Below are positions 42,299 through 51,376 of a stretch of 64,000 nt of DNA, piece by piece. Position numbers and translations under genes: made by a program. The notes below the pieces were generated by a model. It made no database searches. It saw only the letters and a list, made by a program, of their open reading frames with translations, and was not told the DNA's origin. The first letter of the stretch is position 1. The number at the start of each line of letters is the position of its first letter. This stretch comes from an uncultured Eubacteriales bacterium (GTDB lineage Bacteria > Bacillota > Clostridia > Peptostreptococcales > Anaerovoracaceae), in the NCBI GenBank assembly GCA_900315895.1, contig ONAY01000001.1, positions 62,001 through 126,000 on the forward strand, in the 5' to 3' direction.

Positions 42299-44350
42299 AT
42301 GACTAATATGTATGGCACGTCCCGAGTGCTGGAACCTAAATTCGTAATGCCGGCTTCGGCCTGGAGGCTTGATAACTCCAGAAACATTCGGCCGGATGAA
42401 ATGAGAGTCTCGCTGGAAAGGGTACATCTGGAAGGAACCAGCTTTAAGCAGATAACCGGAGAGATGGGAAGAGACCCCAAAAGAGTGAAGCAGGCCATAA
42501 TCGACATAGTTATACGCCGCGGCAAGCTTCACAATCCGGTGACGGATACCGGAGGAGTGCTCTGCGGCAAGGTGGAGATGATCGGGGACGAGTACGAGAA
42601 CAGGTACGGCCTTAAGGTGGGGGATATGGTCATCGTCAATGCCTCACTGTCGTCTCTTCCCATGCATCTGGAAGATATCGATGATATCGACTGGGTCTTC
42701 AATCAGTTCACTGCTAAGGGCTACGTCATATGCCACAGCGAGATCCCCATCATCAAGATAAATGATACGATCCCCGTCAGGGCACTTCTTTTTGCTCTGG
42801 ACGAGTCGGGTACTCTGGCCAAACTCAGCAAGCTTCTGGAGGGAAAGAGGCGCTTCCTGATCGTTGGAAACAACATTCTCTCCAATATTCTTTACGGGTA
42901 CGTCATTAGGCGCTCTCTCATGGACGAGTGCGAGATCATCTGCGCGCTGGATAAGCGCACAGCATCCAGCCTTGCGGGAGAGGGCATAGAGAGACTGTCC
43001 ACCTTCGTCTTCGATGAGATCCATCTCATCGACATTTTGAAGCCCATAGAATGCGTGCAGCAGCTGGGTCAGTCGGCCTATGACCTGTCGGTGAACTGCG
43101 CGGAGGTCCCGGGAGCCGAGACCCTGAACATTCTGGCCACCAAGAGCGGCGGTACGGTGCTTTTCGCAAACCTGATAAACAATCTGAACATAGCCCTTTA
43201 CCTTACAGAGTCCATAGCAAAGGAACTCACCATCCTCAGCGCGGACGGCTACATGGAAGGCTATGCGGATTTCGACATAGAGATAATCAAGGAGATCGCA
43301 GCCTACATGGAGGATGCGGTGCCTGCCGGAAGAGAAGATGAGGCTGCGGGCCCGGAGGACGGCGAGCTCTTCCCGGGAAGTGTGGCCACCAGCTCCATAT
43401 ATGAAGATTTCATCTGCAATTCCGACAAGATGCGTAAGGTCTTAGGCGACATCCTCAAGGTCAGCCGCTACGATTGTAACGTGATCATCTTCGGAGATAC
43501 CGGTGTAGGTAAGGAGAAGGCCGCCAATATCATACAAAAAAACTCAGACCGCAAGATGCAGCCCTTCCTTAAGATCAACTGCGGAGCCATCTCTCCGGGA
43601 CTCATCGAGTCAGAGTTCTTCGGCTACGAGAAGGGAGCGTTCACCGGAGCCAACGCCAACGGCAAAAAAGGATACTTTGAGATGGCAAACGACGGCGTGC
43701 TCTTCCTGGATGAGATCGGAGAGCTGCCCCTGGAGATGCAGGCCAAGCTGCTGAGAGTCCTTCAGGACTCCGAGTTCTACAGAGTGGGCGGCACTACGCC
43801 TGTGAAGACAAATGTGAGGATAATATCCGCCACAAACCGTGACCTGGAAAAGATGGTGGAGGATGGCCAGTTCAGGCGCGACCTCTATTACAGACTGAAC
43901 GTGGTGCCCATCGTCATCCCCAAGCTCAGCGAGAGAAGGGAGGATATACCGGGCCTTGTGGAGCACTTTTTAAAGAGTTACGGCGAGAAGTTCGGCAAGC
44001 ATATGTCCATAAGCCCCTGGGCCATGGATTTCCTAATGGAGCAGCCCTGGGAAGGAAATATCAGAGAGCTGGAGAACGTGATCCAGAGACTGATCATTTC
44101 TTCAGGTGGCCGCGAGATCACCTTGGCCGATGTCACCCAGGAGATGAGGAGCGAGAATTCCGAGAGCGTGGCCTTGGGAGATATTCCGGGCCGGGACGGC
44201 GAGATAAGCCTTGAAGAGGCGGTGAACGAATACGAGAAGGGCCTGGTCAGGTACGCTCTTGAAAAGTACGGATCCACCCGAAAAGCCGCCAAGGCCATGG
44301 GAGTATCCCAGTCCCAGTTCATGCGAAAAAAGAAGAAATACGGAATGTGA
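42299..44350 (+). CDS. Sigma-54-dependent activator with a Kdd-like sensor domain
   Basis: A 683-residue activator. Residues 1-330 align by eye with Kdd, encoded next door: YGTSRVLEPK against YGTHRVISPK, KLHNPVTDTGGVLCGKVEMIG against KHKNPWTGSGGMLLGTVEEIG, and GLKVGDMV against DLKVGDKI. The dinucleotide motif of Kdd (GGGGKSG) is GNNILSN here, so NAD binding is probably lost. Residues 370-610 are an AAA+ sigma-54 activator domain, with Walker A GDTGVGKE (399-406), GAFTGA (446-451) and the Arg fingers. The Fis-type HTH is at 657-680. It probably senses a lysine-pathway intermediate and activates kal and kdd. Confidence 0.93.
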   Translation: MTNMYGTSRVLEPKFVMPASAWRLDNSRNIRPDEMRVSLERVHLEGTSFKQITGEMGRDPKRVKQAIIDIVIRRGKLHNPVTDTGGVLCGKVEMIGDEYENRYGLKVGDMVIVNASLSSLPMHLEDIDDIDWVFNQFTAKGYVICHSEIPIIKINDTIPVRALLFALDESGTLAKLSKLLEGKRRFLIVGNNILSNILYGYVIRRSLMDECEIICALDKRTASSLAGEGIERLSTFVFDEIHLIDILKPIECVQQLGQSAYDLSVNCAEVPGAETLNILATKSGGTVLFANLINNLNIALYLTESIAKELTILSADGYMEGYADFDIEIIKEIAAYMEDAVPAGREDEAAGPEDGELFPGSVATSSIYEDFICNSDKMRKVLGDILKVSRYDCNVIIFGDTGVGKEKAANIIQKNSDRKMQPFLKINCGAISPGLIESEFFGYEKGAFTGANANGKKGYFEMANDGVLFLDEIGELPLEMQAKLLRVLQDSEFYRVGGTTPVKTNVRIISATNRDLEKMVEDGQFRRDLYYRLNVVPIVIPKLSERREDIPGLVEHFLKSYGEKFGKHMSISPWAMDFLMEQPWEGNIRELENVIQRLIISSGGREITLADVTQEMRSENSESVALGDIPGRDGEISLEEAVNEYEKGLVRYALEKYGSTRKAAKAMGVSQSQFMRKKKKYGM

Positions 44351-44373
44351 ACCGTTATCGGTTCACATTTTTT
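44347..44373 (+). terminator. GTGAACCG/CGGTTCAC palindrome: terminator and likely activator site
   Basis: An 8-bp stem with a TTAT loop overlaps the activator's stop codon and is followed by ATTTTTTC, so it can end the transcript. It also shares GAACC-N6-GGTTC with 42258-42273 and lies about 105 bases upstream of the kdd -24 element, a usual enhancer distance. Confidence 0.65.
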
Positions 44374-44458
44374 CTTGCAAAAAATCCGTATTCAAAAGCG
44401 AATCGCCGGAAGCCTTGAAAAATGGGGCTGGAGTGTTTTGCGCAGGGATCAGGGGGCG

Positions 44459-44475
44459 TTGGCATACAATTTGCA
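44459..44475 (+). promoter_or_regulatory. Sigma-54 promoter of the kdd-kam operon
   Basis: TTGGCAT, then TTTGCA, with GG (44461-44462) and GC (44473-44474) 12 bases apart. It closely matches the -24/-12 consensus. Confidence 0.8.
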
Positions 44476-44554
44476 AATTAGAATAACGTATAAAGGTATG
44501 GTCCTTATGAACCAGACATCAATTATATTTTTTAATATTTAGGAGGAAACCAAA

Positions 44555-45619
44555 ATGAAAACAGGTGGAAGCCCGTACGGCACACACAGAGTCATCTCCC
44601 CCAAGGGAGTATTACCGCAGCCCGCAGACAAGATCGACAACGATATGGAGATCTGGGACAACGAAGTTCTTATCGACGTTAAGACACTGAACATTGACTC
44701 TGCTTCTTTCACAGAGATCGTAAAGAGAGTTCTTAACAAGAAGCCTGCTGAGGTTGAGACTCAGGAAGAAATGGATGCTATCGGCGCTAAGATGATGGAG
44801 ATCGTTGCCAATGCCGGTAAGCACAAGAACCCCTGGACAGGTTCCGGTGGAATGCTTCTTGGAACAGTTGAGGAAATTGGACCCGCTTACAAGGGAGACC
44901 TTAAGGTCGGCGACAAGATCGCTACACTGGTTTCTCTTTCACTTACACCCCTTAGAATCGACAAGATCATTGCTATGAGACCGGCTATCGACCAGGTTGA
45001 CATCGAAGGAAAGGCCATCCTGTTCCAGTCCGGAATCTATGGAAAGATTCCTGAGGATATGCCCGAAAAGACAGCTCTTTCCGCTCTTGACGTAGCAGGT
45101 GCTCCCGCACAGGCAGCTAAGCTTTGCCAGCTTAACCAGAAGGTTCTGGTCATCGGCGGCGGCGGAAAGTCCGGACTTCTTTGCCTCTATGAAGCTAAGA
45201 AGAGAGTTGGCCCGGATGGACTGGTAGTCTGCGCAGCAGGTTCCCAGAAGTCCGAGGACAGAGCAAGATCTCTTGACCTGGCTCACGAATATTTCCACAT
45301 GGACGCTACAGACGCTGTTGGAATGTACAACAAGGCTATGGAACTCACCAATGGCGAGCTCTTCGACGTTGTTATCAACTGCGTATCCATCGAGAACACA
45401 GAGATGGGCTCCATCCTTTCCTGCAAGGACGATGGAACAGTTTACTTCTTCTCCATGGCAACATCCTTCACAAAGGCTGCTCTTGGAGCTGAGGGCGTAG
45501 GCAAAGACGTCAACATGATCATCGGAAACGGCTACACAAAGAACCACGCTGACGTTACCATTCAGGTTCTCAGAGAGCACGAAGGCATCAGAAAGCTCTT
45601 CGAGGAAATGTACGCTTAA
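44555..45619 (+). CDS. kdd: L-erythro-3,5-diaminohexanoate dehydrogenase
   Basis: A 354-residue NAD(P)-dependent dehydrogenase that deaminates 3,5-diaminohexanoate to 5-amino-3-oxohexanoate. It is a medium-chain dehydrogenase-like fold with the cofactor motif VLVIGGGGKSG (197-207). AGGAGG precedes the ATG. Codon use is strongly biased, as in thlA, indicating high expression. It is the first gene after the sigma-54 promoter, and KamA, KamDE and AtoDA follow on the same strand. Confidence 0.94.
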   Translation: MKTGGSPYGTHRVISPKGVLPQPADKIDNDMEIWDNEVLIDVKTLNIDSASFTEIVKRVLNKKPAEVETQEEMDAIGAKMMEIVANAGKHKNPWTGSGGMLLGTVEEIGPAYKGDLKVGDKIATLVSLSLTPLRIDKIIAMRPAIDQVDIEGKAILFQSGIYGKIPEDMPEKTALSALDVAGAPAQAAKLCQLNQKVLVIGGGGKSGLLCLYEAKKRVGPDGLVVCAAGSQKSEDRARSLDLAHEYFHMDATDAVGMYNKAMELTNGELFDVVINCVSIENTEMGSILSCKDDGTVYFFSMATSFTKAALGAEGVGKDVNMIIGNGYTKNHADVTIQVLREHEGIRKLFEEMYA

Positions 45620-45641
45620 TTGCTGAAACGATCAAGCATTG

Positions 45642-45673
45642 GGGATCACGCCGGGCAAGCCCCGGCTGATCCC
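45642..45673 (+). other. Intercistronic hairpin between kdd and kamA
   Basis: GGGATCA pairs with TGATCCC and GCCGGG with CCCGGC around a CAAGC loop, with one bulge. T residues come only 12 bases later, so it is more likely an RNA stability or processing element than a full terminator. Confidence 0.55.
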
Positions 45674-45705
45674 GATTCTAATTAAGATTTTTTAAGGAGA
45701 AAAAA

Positions 45706-46965
45706 ATGGCCATCAGAAATTGGAAAGACATTCCGCTTTTTGCGAATGTTACAGATGAACAGTGGAACGACTGGCATTGGCAGGTCGAGCACAGACTTTC
45801 AACAGTCGAAGAGATCGCTCAGGTAGTTAACCTTACCGAGCAGGAAAAGGCTGATATCGAGAAGGTCATGGGCGGCTTCCGCGTAGGCATCACTCCTTAC
45901 TATGCTTCCCTCATGGATCCTGATGATCCGAGAGATCCTGTAAGAATGCAGGCAGTTCCCACACTCGCAGAAATGCACAGATCACCGGCTGACGACCTGG
46001 ATCCGCTTCACGAGGATGCAGACTCCCCGGCTCCCGGACTTACTCACAGATATCCTGACAGAGTACTGTTCCTGATCACAGACCAGTGCTCCATGTACTG
46101 CAGACACTGCACAAGAAGAAGACTTGCCGGTGAAACAGACGGCGCAAGATCCAGAGAAGACATCGACGCTTGCATCGATTACATCAGGCGCACTCCTCAG
46201 GTCCGTGACGTCCTTCTTTCCGGCGGCGATGCTCTTCTCGTAGAAGATGAGACTCTCGAGTACATCATCTCCGAACTCAGGAAGATCGACCATGTTGAGA
46301 TCGTAAGACTGGGCTCCAGAACTCCTGTAGTGCTTCCCCAGAGAATCACTCCGGAACTCTGCGCTATGCTGAAGAAGTATCACCCGATCTGGCTCAACAC
46401 TCACTTCAACCACCCGAAGGAAATGACACCGGAATCCGCAAAGGCTTGCGCTATGCTGGCTGATGCAGGTATTCCTCTGGGCAACCAGTCCGTACTTCTC
46501 CGTGGAGTCAACGACTGCAAGCACATCATGAGAGAACTTGTCCAGATCCTGGTCAAGAACAGAGTACGTCCCTACTACATCTACATCTGCGATCTGTCAA
46601 TGGGTATCGAGCACTTCAGAACCTCCGTATCCAAGGGCATCGAGATCATCGAGGGACTCCGTGGCCACACATCCGGATACTGCGTACCTACCTTCGTAGT
46701 AGACGCTCCCGGCGGCGGCGGAAAGACACCTGTAATGCCTCAGTACGTCATCTCAGAGACACCGCATAAGGTGATCCTGAGAAACTATGAGGGTATCATT
46801 ACTACCTACACTGAGCCTGATCTTCCGGATCTTCCCTGCCAGTGCGACTACTGCACAGGTAAGAAGACCTACAAGTACGAGGGCGTTTCCGCTCTCGGCG
46901 AAGGTCCCGAGATCAAGACCATCGAACCGGCTCACCTTGCAAGACACGAGAGAAACAAGCATTAA
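45706..46965 (+). CDS. kamA: L-lysine 2,3-aminomutase
   Basis: A 419-residue radical-SAM, PLP-dependent enzyme that converts L-lysine to L-beta-lysine, the first step of lysine fermentation. The SAM cluster motif is CSMYCRHCTRRR (CxxxCxxC). PLP is bound near the C-terminal third (VDAPGGGGKTPVMPQY is characteristic). The length matches the clostridial enzyme. Codon use is highly biased. AAGGAG precedes the ATG. Confidence 0.97.
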   Translation: MAIRNWKDIPLFANVTDEQWNDWHWQVEHRLSTVEEIAQVVNLTEQEKADIEKVMGGFRVGITPYYASLMDPDDPRDPVRMQAVPTLAEMHRSPADDLDPLHEDADSPAPGLTHRYPDRVLFLITDQCSMYCRHCTRRRLAGETDGARSREDIDACIDYIRRTPQVRDVLLSGGDALLVEDETLEYIISELRKIDHVEIVRLGSRTPVVLPQRITPELCAMLKKYHPIWLNTHFNHPKEMTPESAKACAMLADAGIPLGNQSVLLRGVNDCKHIMRELVQILVKNRVRPYYIYICDLSMGIEHFRTSVSKGIEIIEGLRGHTSGYCVPTFVVDAPGGGGKTPVMPQYVISETPHKVILRNYEGIITTYTEPDLPDLPCQCDYCTGKKTYKYEGVSALGEGPEIKTIEPAHLARHERNKH

Positions 46966-46990
46966 TCTCAGTCTGAAAGAAAAAATCATC

Positions 46991-47021
46991 ATAGGGGGAC
47001 TCCGTCAAGGGGTCTCCCTAT
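46991..47021 (+). other. Intercistronic hairpin between kamA and kamB
   Basis: ATAGGGGGAC pairs with GTCTCCCTAT (one G-T pair) with an 11-base loop. No T-run follows. It separates the highly biased kamA from the less biased kamB and kamC. Confidence 0.55.
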
Positions 47022-47048
47022 AGTCAGTAAATAAAGGAAATTTTTTAA

Positions 47049-48068
47049 GTGGGACTTCTCAGAGATCTTTCACAGAAATACAAAACATTATCCATAGTCG
47101 GAATGGCAAAGAATGCCGGGAAGACTACGGCTTTGAATTTTTTGATAGAGGAAGCCATGGATGAGGGCGTTACCCTCGGCGTGACATCCACAGGCCGTGA
47201 CGGAGAGACCCAGGACCTGGTCACCGGCACGGAGAAACCCAGAGTATATCTGGACCAGGGAAGCCTGGTGACGGTGCCATCCCAACTCTATGAACTGGCG
47301 GATGCAGGGCTGGAGATACTGGAGAGGACGAAGTACTCCACAGCTATCGGAGAGCTTTTGATCTGCAGAGTAGAGGATGCGGGATACGTCCAGGTGGCAG
47401 GCCCTGTAATTGCAGCAGAGACCAAGAAGCTCTGCAGGGACATGTTCAGATACGGAGTGGATCTGGTGCTGATCGACGGCGCCATAGACCGCAAGTCCGT
47501 GGCCAATCCGGAGACATCGGATGCCATCATCCTTTCCACGGGAGCGGTCCTTTCCAGATCCTTAAAGAACGTGGTGGAGGAGACCGCGCACATAGTGGAA
47601 CTCTATGAGCTTCCGGAATTCAGGGAGAACAGCGCAATATCAGAGTTCCTCCAAAAAGATAATTACGAGCATATTACAGTATTCGACAGCGAGGGCAGAC
47701 CCACGGTGCTGGACCTGATCACAGGCCTTGGAGCATCCGGTGAGATCAATGATGCCATCAAGGAGGATACGAGATACATATTCATACCGGGCGCCATGAC
47801 AAATTCAGTGGTGGCGGACATAAGTCTCAAGAATCTTAAGCAGGTGGAATTCATCCTTAAGGATCCCACCCGGATCTTTATTTCCAAGATCGACTGGGGA
47901 AGGCTCAGAAAGAAGGGCCTGAAGATCAAGGTACTCAAGAACATAGAGATCGCGGCCATTACGGTGAACCCCTGGTCGCCCAAGGGATACTCCTTCGACT
48001 CGGATCTTTTGATCTCCGAGATGAAGGAAGCGCTGACTGACATCCCGGTCATAGACGTGAGAAGGTAG
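47049..48068 (+). CDS. kamB: Predicted lysine 5,6-aminomutase reactivase subunit KamB
   Basis: A 339-residue P-loop protein with Walker A GMAKNAGKTT near residue 18. It occupies the kamB position of lysine fermentation clusters, whose product is annotated as one subunit of the ATPase that reactivates the B12-dependent KamDE mutase. It begins with GTG, with AAGGA about 10 bases upstream. The codon bias is weaker than in kamA and kamDE, as expected for a chaperone-like protein needed in small amounts. Confidence 0.85.
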   Translation: MGLLRDLSQKYKTLSIVGMAKNAGKTTALNFLIEEAMDEGVTLGVTSTGRDGETQDLVTGTEKPRVYLDQGSLVTVPSQLYELADAGLEILERTKYSTAIGELLICRVEDAGYVQVAGPVIAAETKKLCRDMFRYGVDLVLIDGAIDRKSVANPETSDAIILSTGAVLSRSLKNVVEETAHIVELYELPEFRENSAISEFLQKDNYEHITVFDSEGRPTVLDLITGLGASGEINDAIKEDTRYIFIPGAMTNSVVADISLKNLKQVEFILKDPTRIFISKIDWGRLRKKGLKIKVLKNIEIAAITVNPWSPKGYSFDSDLLISEMKEALTDIPVIDVRR

Positions 48069-48076
48069 GACCTGCC

Positions 48077-49795
48077 ATGAGAATGGGAAAAAACAGAAGA
48101 CTTGCCAATGTGAAGACTCGCCGCGAGACCGGTCTGGATCACGTGCTTCAGAATCTGATCATAGAGACACCCTTCGGAAAGAAGGAACTGAAGGCTCTTA
48201 AACCCTACTATCCCGGTGAAGAGGATGAGCTAAGGGCGGAGCTTGACAGAGTAGGCAAGCTCATTGATTACATAAAAGAAAACAAGAGGACCATCGAGAT
48301 ACTTAGCGAGGTCTTCATGGAAGTAAAGGACGTGTCCAGAACCATGGAACGGGCAGGACAGTCTGTGCTCACGGTGCTGGAGATCTACGAGGTCAAGACT
48401 CTGCTGCTCCTCATGGAGAAGTACATGAAGCTCCTTCAGTCCACGGAACAGACGGACTTCAAACACACGGACCACCACTGCTGTGAACCCGGGGAGTCCG
48501 CACCTGACGAAAAGGTGGGCGGCAATGTGATACCCGAGGAGTATCATTTGAGGGATATCACAGAACTTCTGGATGCGCTGGATCCCAGGAAGGACAGGAT
48601 CAACACCTTCTACATCTACGATGAGTTCAGTCCCAGGCTGGGCGAGCTCAGGCAGGAGAAGAGAGCCATCGAACTTTCCATCCGCAAGGTCCAGAAGGAG
48701 AAGAGGGAAGAGATAAACAGAGAGTACGGCATAATGCTTACTCCAAAATTCGATATCGTGGTATCGAAATCTCATCCGAAATTTGATATAATAAGTAAGA
48801 TAGAGTCATTGGAGATGACGGATCAGGACTACATGTCCGCCACCTTTGTGCTGAAGCCCAACGATGAGGTGTTCGCCCTTCAGCAAAAGATCGAAGATAC
48901 GGTGCTTCGCATAGAAGAAGAGGAGAACCGGATCTGCGAGGATCTCACGGTGAAGATCGCGCGTCACAGCGCCGATGTGATCTACAACTGCGAGACAATG
49001 GGCAGACTGGACTTCGCCCTTTCCAAAGCTAAGTTCGCCATAAAGCATGCCTGCACCAAGCCTGAGATAGTGGATGAGCATGTGGTGGAATTCGAAGAGG
49101 GACGAAACCTTCAGGTGGAGGATATCCTGAAGGCCAAGGGGCTGGAGTATTGCCCCATATCCATATCTCTTAAAGACGGAGTGACCTGCATAACAGGAGC
49201 CAACATGGGAGGCAAGACCATCTCCCTTAAGCTTGCGGGGCAGGTTCCGATGCTGGCCCAGTACGGATTTTTTGTTCCGGCCAAGAGGGCAGTGGTGGGA
49301 CTTTCCAACTACATGCAGATCCTCATCGGAGACTCCCAGTCCGTGGAGAGAGGACTTTCAAGCTTCGGCTCCGAAATGGAGGAACTGAAGGAGATCCTGG
49401 AAAACAGTCTGGAACGCTCCGTGATACTCATAGACGAGATAGCCTCCGGCACCAACCCGGTGGAGGGACTGGCCCTTTCCAAGTCTCTGGTGGACTATCT
49501 CAAGAACAAACCGTATATTACCCTGTTCACGACTCACTTTGAGACCGTGACCGAGACAGATGACGTGGTGAATCTGCAGGTGGTAGGCCTTGCGGACTGC
49601 GACTTCGGACGTCTGGACCGCGAACTCAGGTACGCAAAGAGGCGTGACAGGATAAATATAATATCGAAATACATGGACTACCGTCTGCGCAGAGTAGATG
49701 AAAACAAACAGGTTCCTAAGGATGCTCTCAATATTGCTAAGATGCTGGGGATAAGCTCTGAGATAATAGAGGGAGCGAAGAAATACATTGAATAA
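48077..49795 (+). CDS. kamC: Predicted lysine 5,6-aminomutase reactivase ATPase KamC (MutS-like)
   Basis: A 572-residue protein whose C-terminal half is a MutS-type ABC ATPase: Walker A GANMGGKTISLK, signature SSFGSEMEEL and Walker B SVILIDEIASGTNP. The N-terminal half has the helical core/clamp of MutS but no mismatch-recognition domain, so a role in DNA repair is unlikely. It lies between kamB and kamD, the place of the reactivase ATPase in known clusters. It starts 8 bases after kamB. Confidence 0.87.
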   Translation: MRMGKNRRLANVKTRRETGLDHVLQNLIIETPFGKKELKALKPYYPGEEDELRAELDRVGKLIDYIKENKRTIEILSEVFMEVKDVSRTMERAGQSVLTVLEIYEVKTLLLLMEKYMKLLQSTEQTDFKHTDHHCCEPGESAPDEKVGGNVIPEEYHLRDITELLDALDPRKDRINTFYIYDEFSPRLGELRQEKRAIELSIRKVQKEKREEINREYGIMLTPKFDIVVSKSHPKFDIISKIESLEMTDQDYMSATFVLKPNDEVFALQQKIEDTVLRIEEEENRICEDLTVKIARHSADVIYNCETMGRLDFALSKAKFAIKHACTKPEIVDEHVVEFEEGRNLQVEDILKAKGLEYCPISISLKDGVTCITGANMGGKTISLKLAGQVPMLAQYGFFVPAKRAVVGLSNYMQILIGDSQSVERGLSSFGSEMEELKEILENSLERSVILIDEIASGTNPVEGLALSKSLVDYLKNKPYITLFTTHFETVTETDDVVNLQVVGLADCDFGRLDRELRYAKRRDRINIISKYMDYRLRRVDENKQVPKDALNIAKMLGISSEIIEGAKKYIE

Positions 49796-49806
49796 GGAGA
49801 AAAAGG

Positions 49807-51360
49807 ATGAAAAGCAAATTAAATCTCGACCCTAAGGTTGTTGACAGTGCTCGTGCTCATGCCGCTCATATCGCCCATGACATGCAGGAATTCATCGACA
49901 GACACACCACAGTCTCCACGGAAAGAACTATCCTCAGGCTTTTAGGTGTTGATGGGGTCGATGATGTTGACAACCCGCTTCCCAACGTGGTGGTCGATCA
50001 GATCAAAGAGGCCGGAGCTCTTCCCACAGGCGTGGCTTATCTCATTGGAAACGCTGTGGTGCAGACAGGCAAGACTCCCCAGGAGATCGCTGAAGAGATG
50101 TCCGCTGGCAAGCTTGACATCACCAAGCTTCCCACCTGCACAATGGAAGAGGCTGAAGAAGCCCTCAAGCCTTTCATCAAGGCTACATTCGACAGGATCG
50201 ACATGCAGAAAGCCAAACGTGAGGAATACCTCAAGAGGATCGGAGAAGGTCCGGAGCCGTACCTTTATGTAATCGTAGCTACTGGAAACATCTACGAGGA
50301 CGTTGTGCAGGCACAGGCTGCTGCCCGTCAGGGAGCCGACATCATCGCCGTTATCAGAACCACAGCTCAGTCACTTCTGGACTACGTTCCCTACGGCCCC
50401 ACAACTGAAGGTTTCGGCGGAACCTACGCCACACAGGAGAACTTCAGGATCATGAGAAAGGCACTGGACGAAGTAAGCGAAGAAGTAGGCAGATACATCA
50501 GACTCTGCAACTACTCCTCCGGAATGTGCATGCCCGAGATCGCAGCAATGGGAGCTCTTGAAAGACTTGACGTAATGCTCAACGACGCTATCTACGGAAT
50601 CCTCTTCAGAGACATCAACATGCAGAGAACTCTGGTAGACCAGTTCATGTCCAGAGTCATCATCGGTTACTGCGGCATCATCTTCAACTCAGGAGAGGAC
50701 AACTACCTCACAACTGACGACGCCATCGAATCCGCCCATACTGTTACTGCATCCCAGTTCATCAACGAGCAGTTCGCGGTCCTGGCAAACATCCCCGAGA
50801 ACCAGATGGGTCTCGGCCACGCATTCGAAATGGATCCCGCCACAGAGGACGGATTCCTTCTTGAACTTTCACAGGCCATCATGGCAAGGGAAATCTTCCC
50901 CAACGCCAGACTGAAGTACATGCCTCCCACAAAGTTCATGACAGGAAACATCTTCAGAGGCCACATCCAGGATGCTCTGTTCAACCTGGTAGCCATCTGG
51001 TCAGGACAGTCACTTCAGCTTCTCGGAATGCTGACAGAGGCTATTCACACACCGCATATGCATGACAGATACCTGTCCATCGAAAACGCAAAATATATCT
51101 TCAACAACTGCAAGCACATAGGAGACGAGGTCACCTTCAAGGAGGGCGGAATCGTTCAGAGCCGTGCTCAGGAAGTACTCAAGAAGGCAGATGCTCTTCT
51201 GGCAGACGTTGAGAGAGAAGGACTTTTCTCCACCATCGAACAGGGTAAGTTCGGCGGCGTGAAGCGTCCCTTCGACGGCGGACACGGACTTGAGGGAGTA
51301 TGCGTCAAGGGCGCTAATTACTTCAATCCGTTCATCAAACTGTTCATGGATCACAAGTAA
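49807..51360 (+). CDS. kamD: Lysine 5,6-aminomutase alpha subunit
   Basis: The 517-residue large subunit of D-lysine/beta-lysine 5,6-aminomutase, an adenosylcobalamin- and PLP-dependent enzyme that makes 3,5-diaminohexanoate. It has the TIM-barrel catalytic region, including RTTAQSLLDYVPYG and EGFGGTYATQENFR. Length and sequence are typical. Codon use is highly biased. AAGGAGA precedes the ATG, and kamE starts 16 bases after the stop. Confidence 0.96.
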   Translation: MKSKLNLDPKVVDSARAHAAHIAHDMQEFIDRHTTVSTERTILRLLGVDGVDDVDNPLPNVVVDQIKEAGALPTGVAYLIGNAVVQTGKTPQEIAEEMSAGKLDITKLPTCTMEEAEEALKPFIKATFDRIDMQKAKREEYLKRIGEGPEPYLYVIVATGNIYEDVVQAQAAARQGADIIAVIRTTAQSLLDYVPYGPTTEGFGGTYATQENFRIMRKALDEVSEEVGRYIRLCNYSSGMCMPEIAAMGALERLDVMLNDAIYGILFRDINMQRTLVDQFMSRVIIGYCGIIFNSGEDNYLTTDDAIESAHTVTASQFINEQFAVLANIPENQMGLGHAFEMDPATEDGFLLELSQAIMAREIFPNARLKYMPPTKFMTGNIFRGHIQDALFNLVAIWSGQSLQLLGMLTEAIHTPHMHDRYLSIENAKYIFNNCKHIGDEVTFKEGGIVQSRAQEVLKKADALLADVEREGLFSTIEQGKFGGVKRPFDGGHGLEGVCVKGANYFNPFIKLFMDHK

Positions 51361-51376
51361 GGAGGAGGTGCAGACA

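Noticed and set aside
48077..49795. DNA mismatch repair MutS2
   Set aside because: It has the MutS ATPase core but not the Smr or mismatch domain, and sits inside the kam cluster where KamC is expected.
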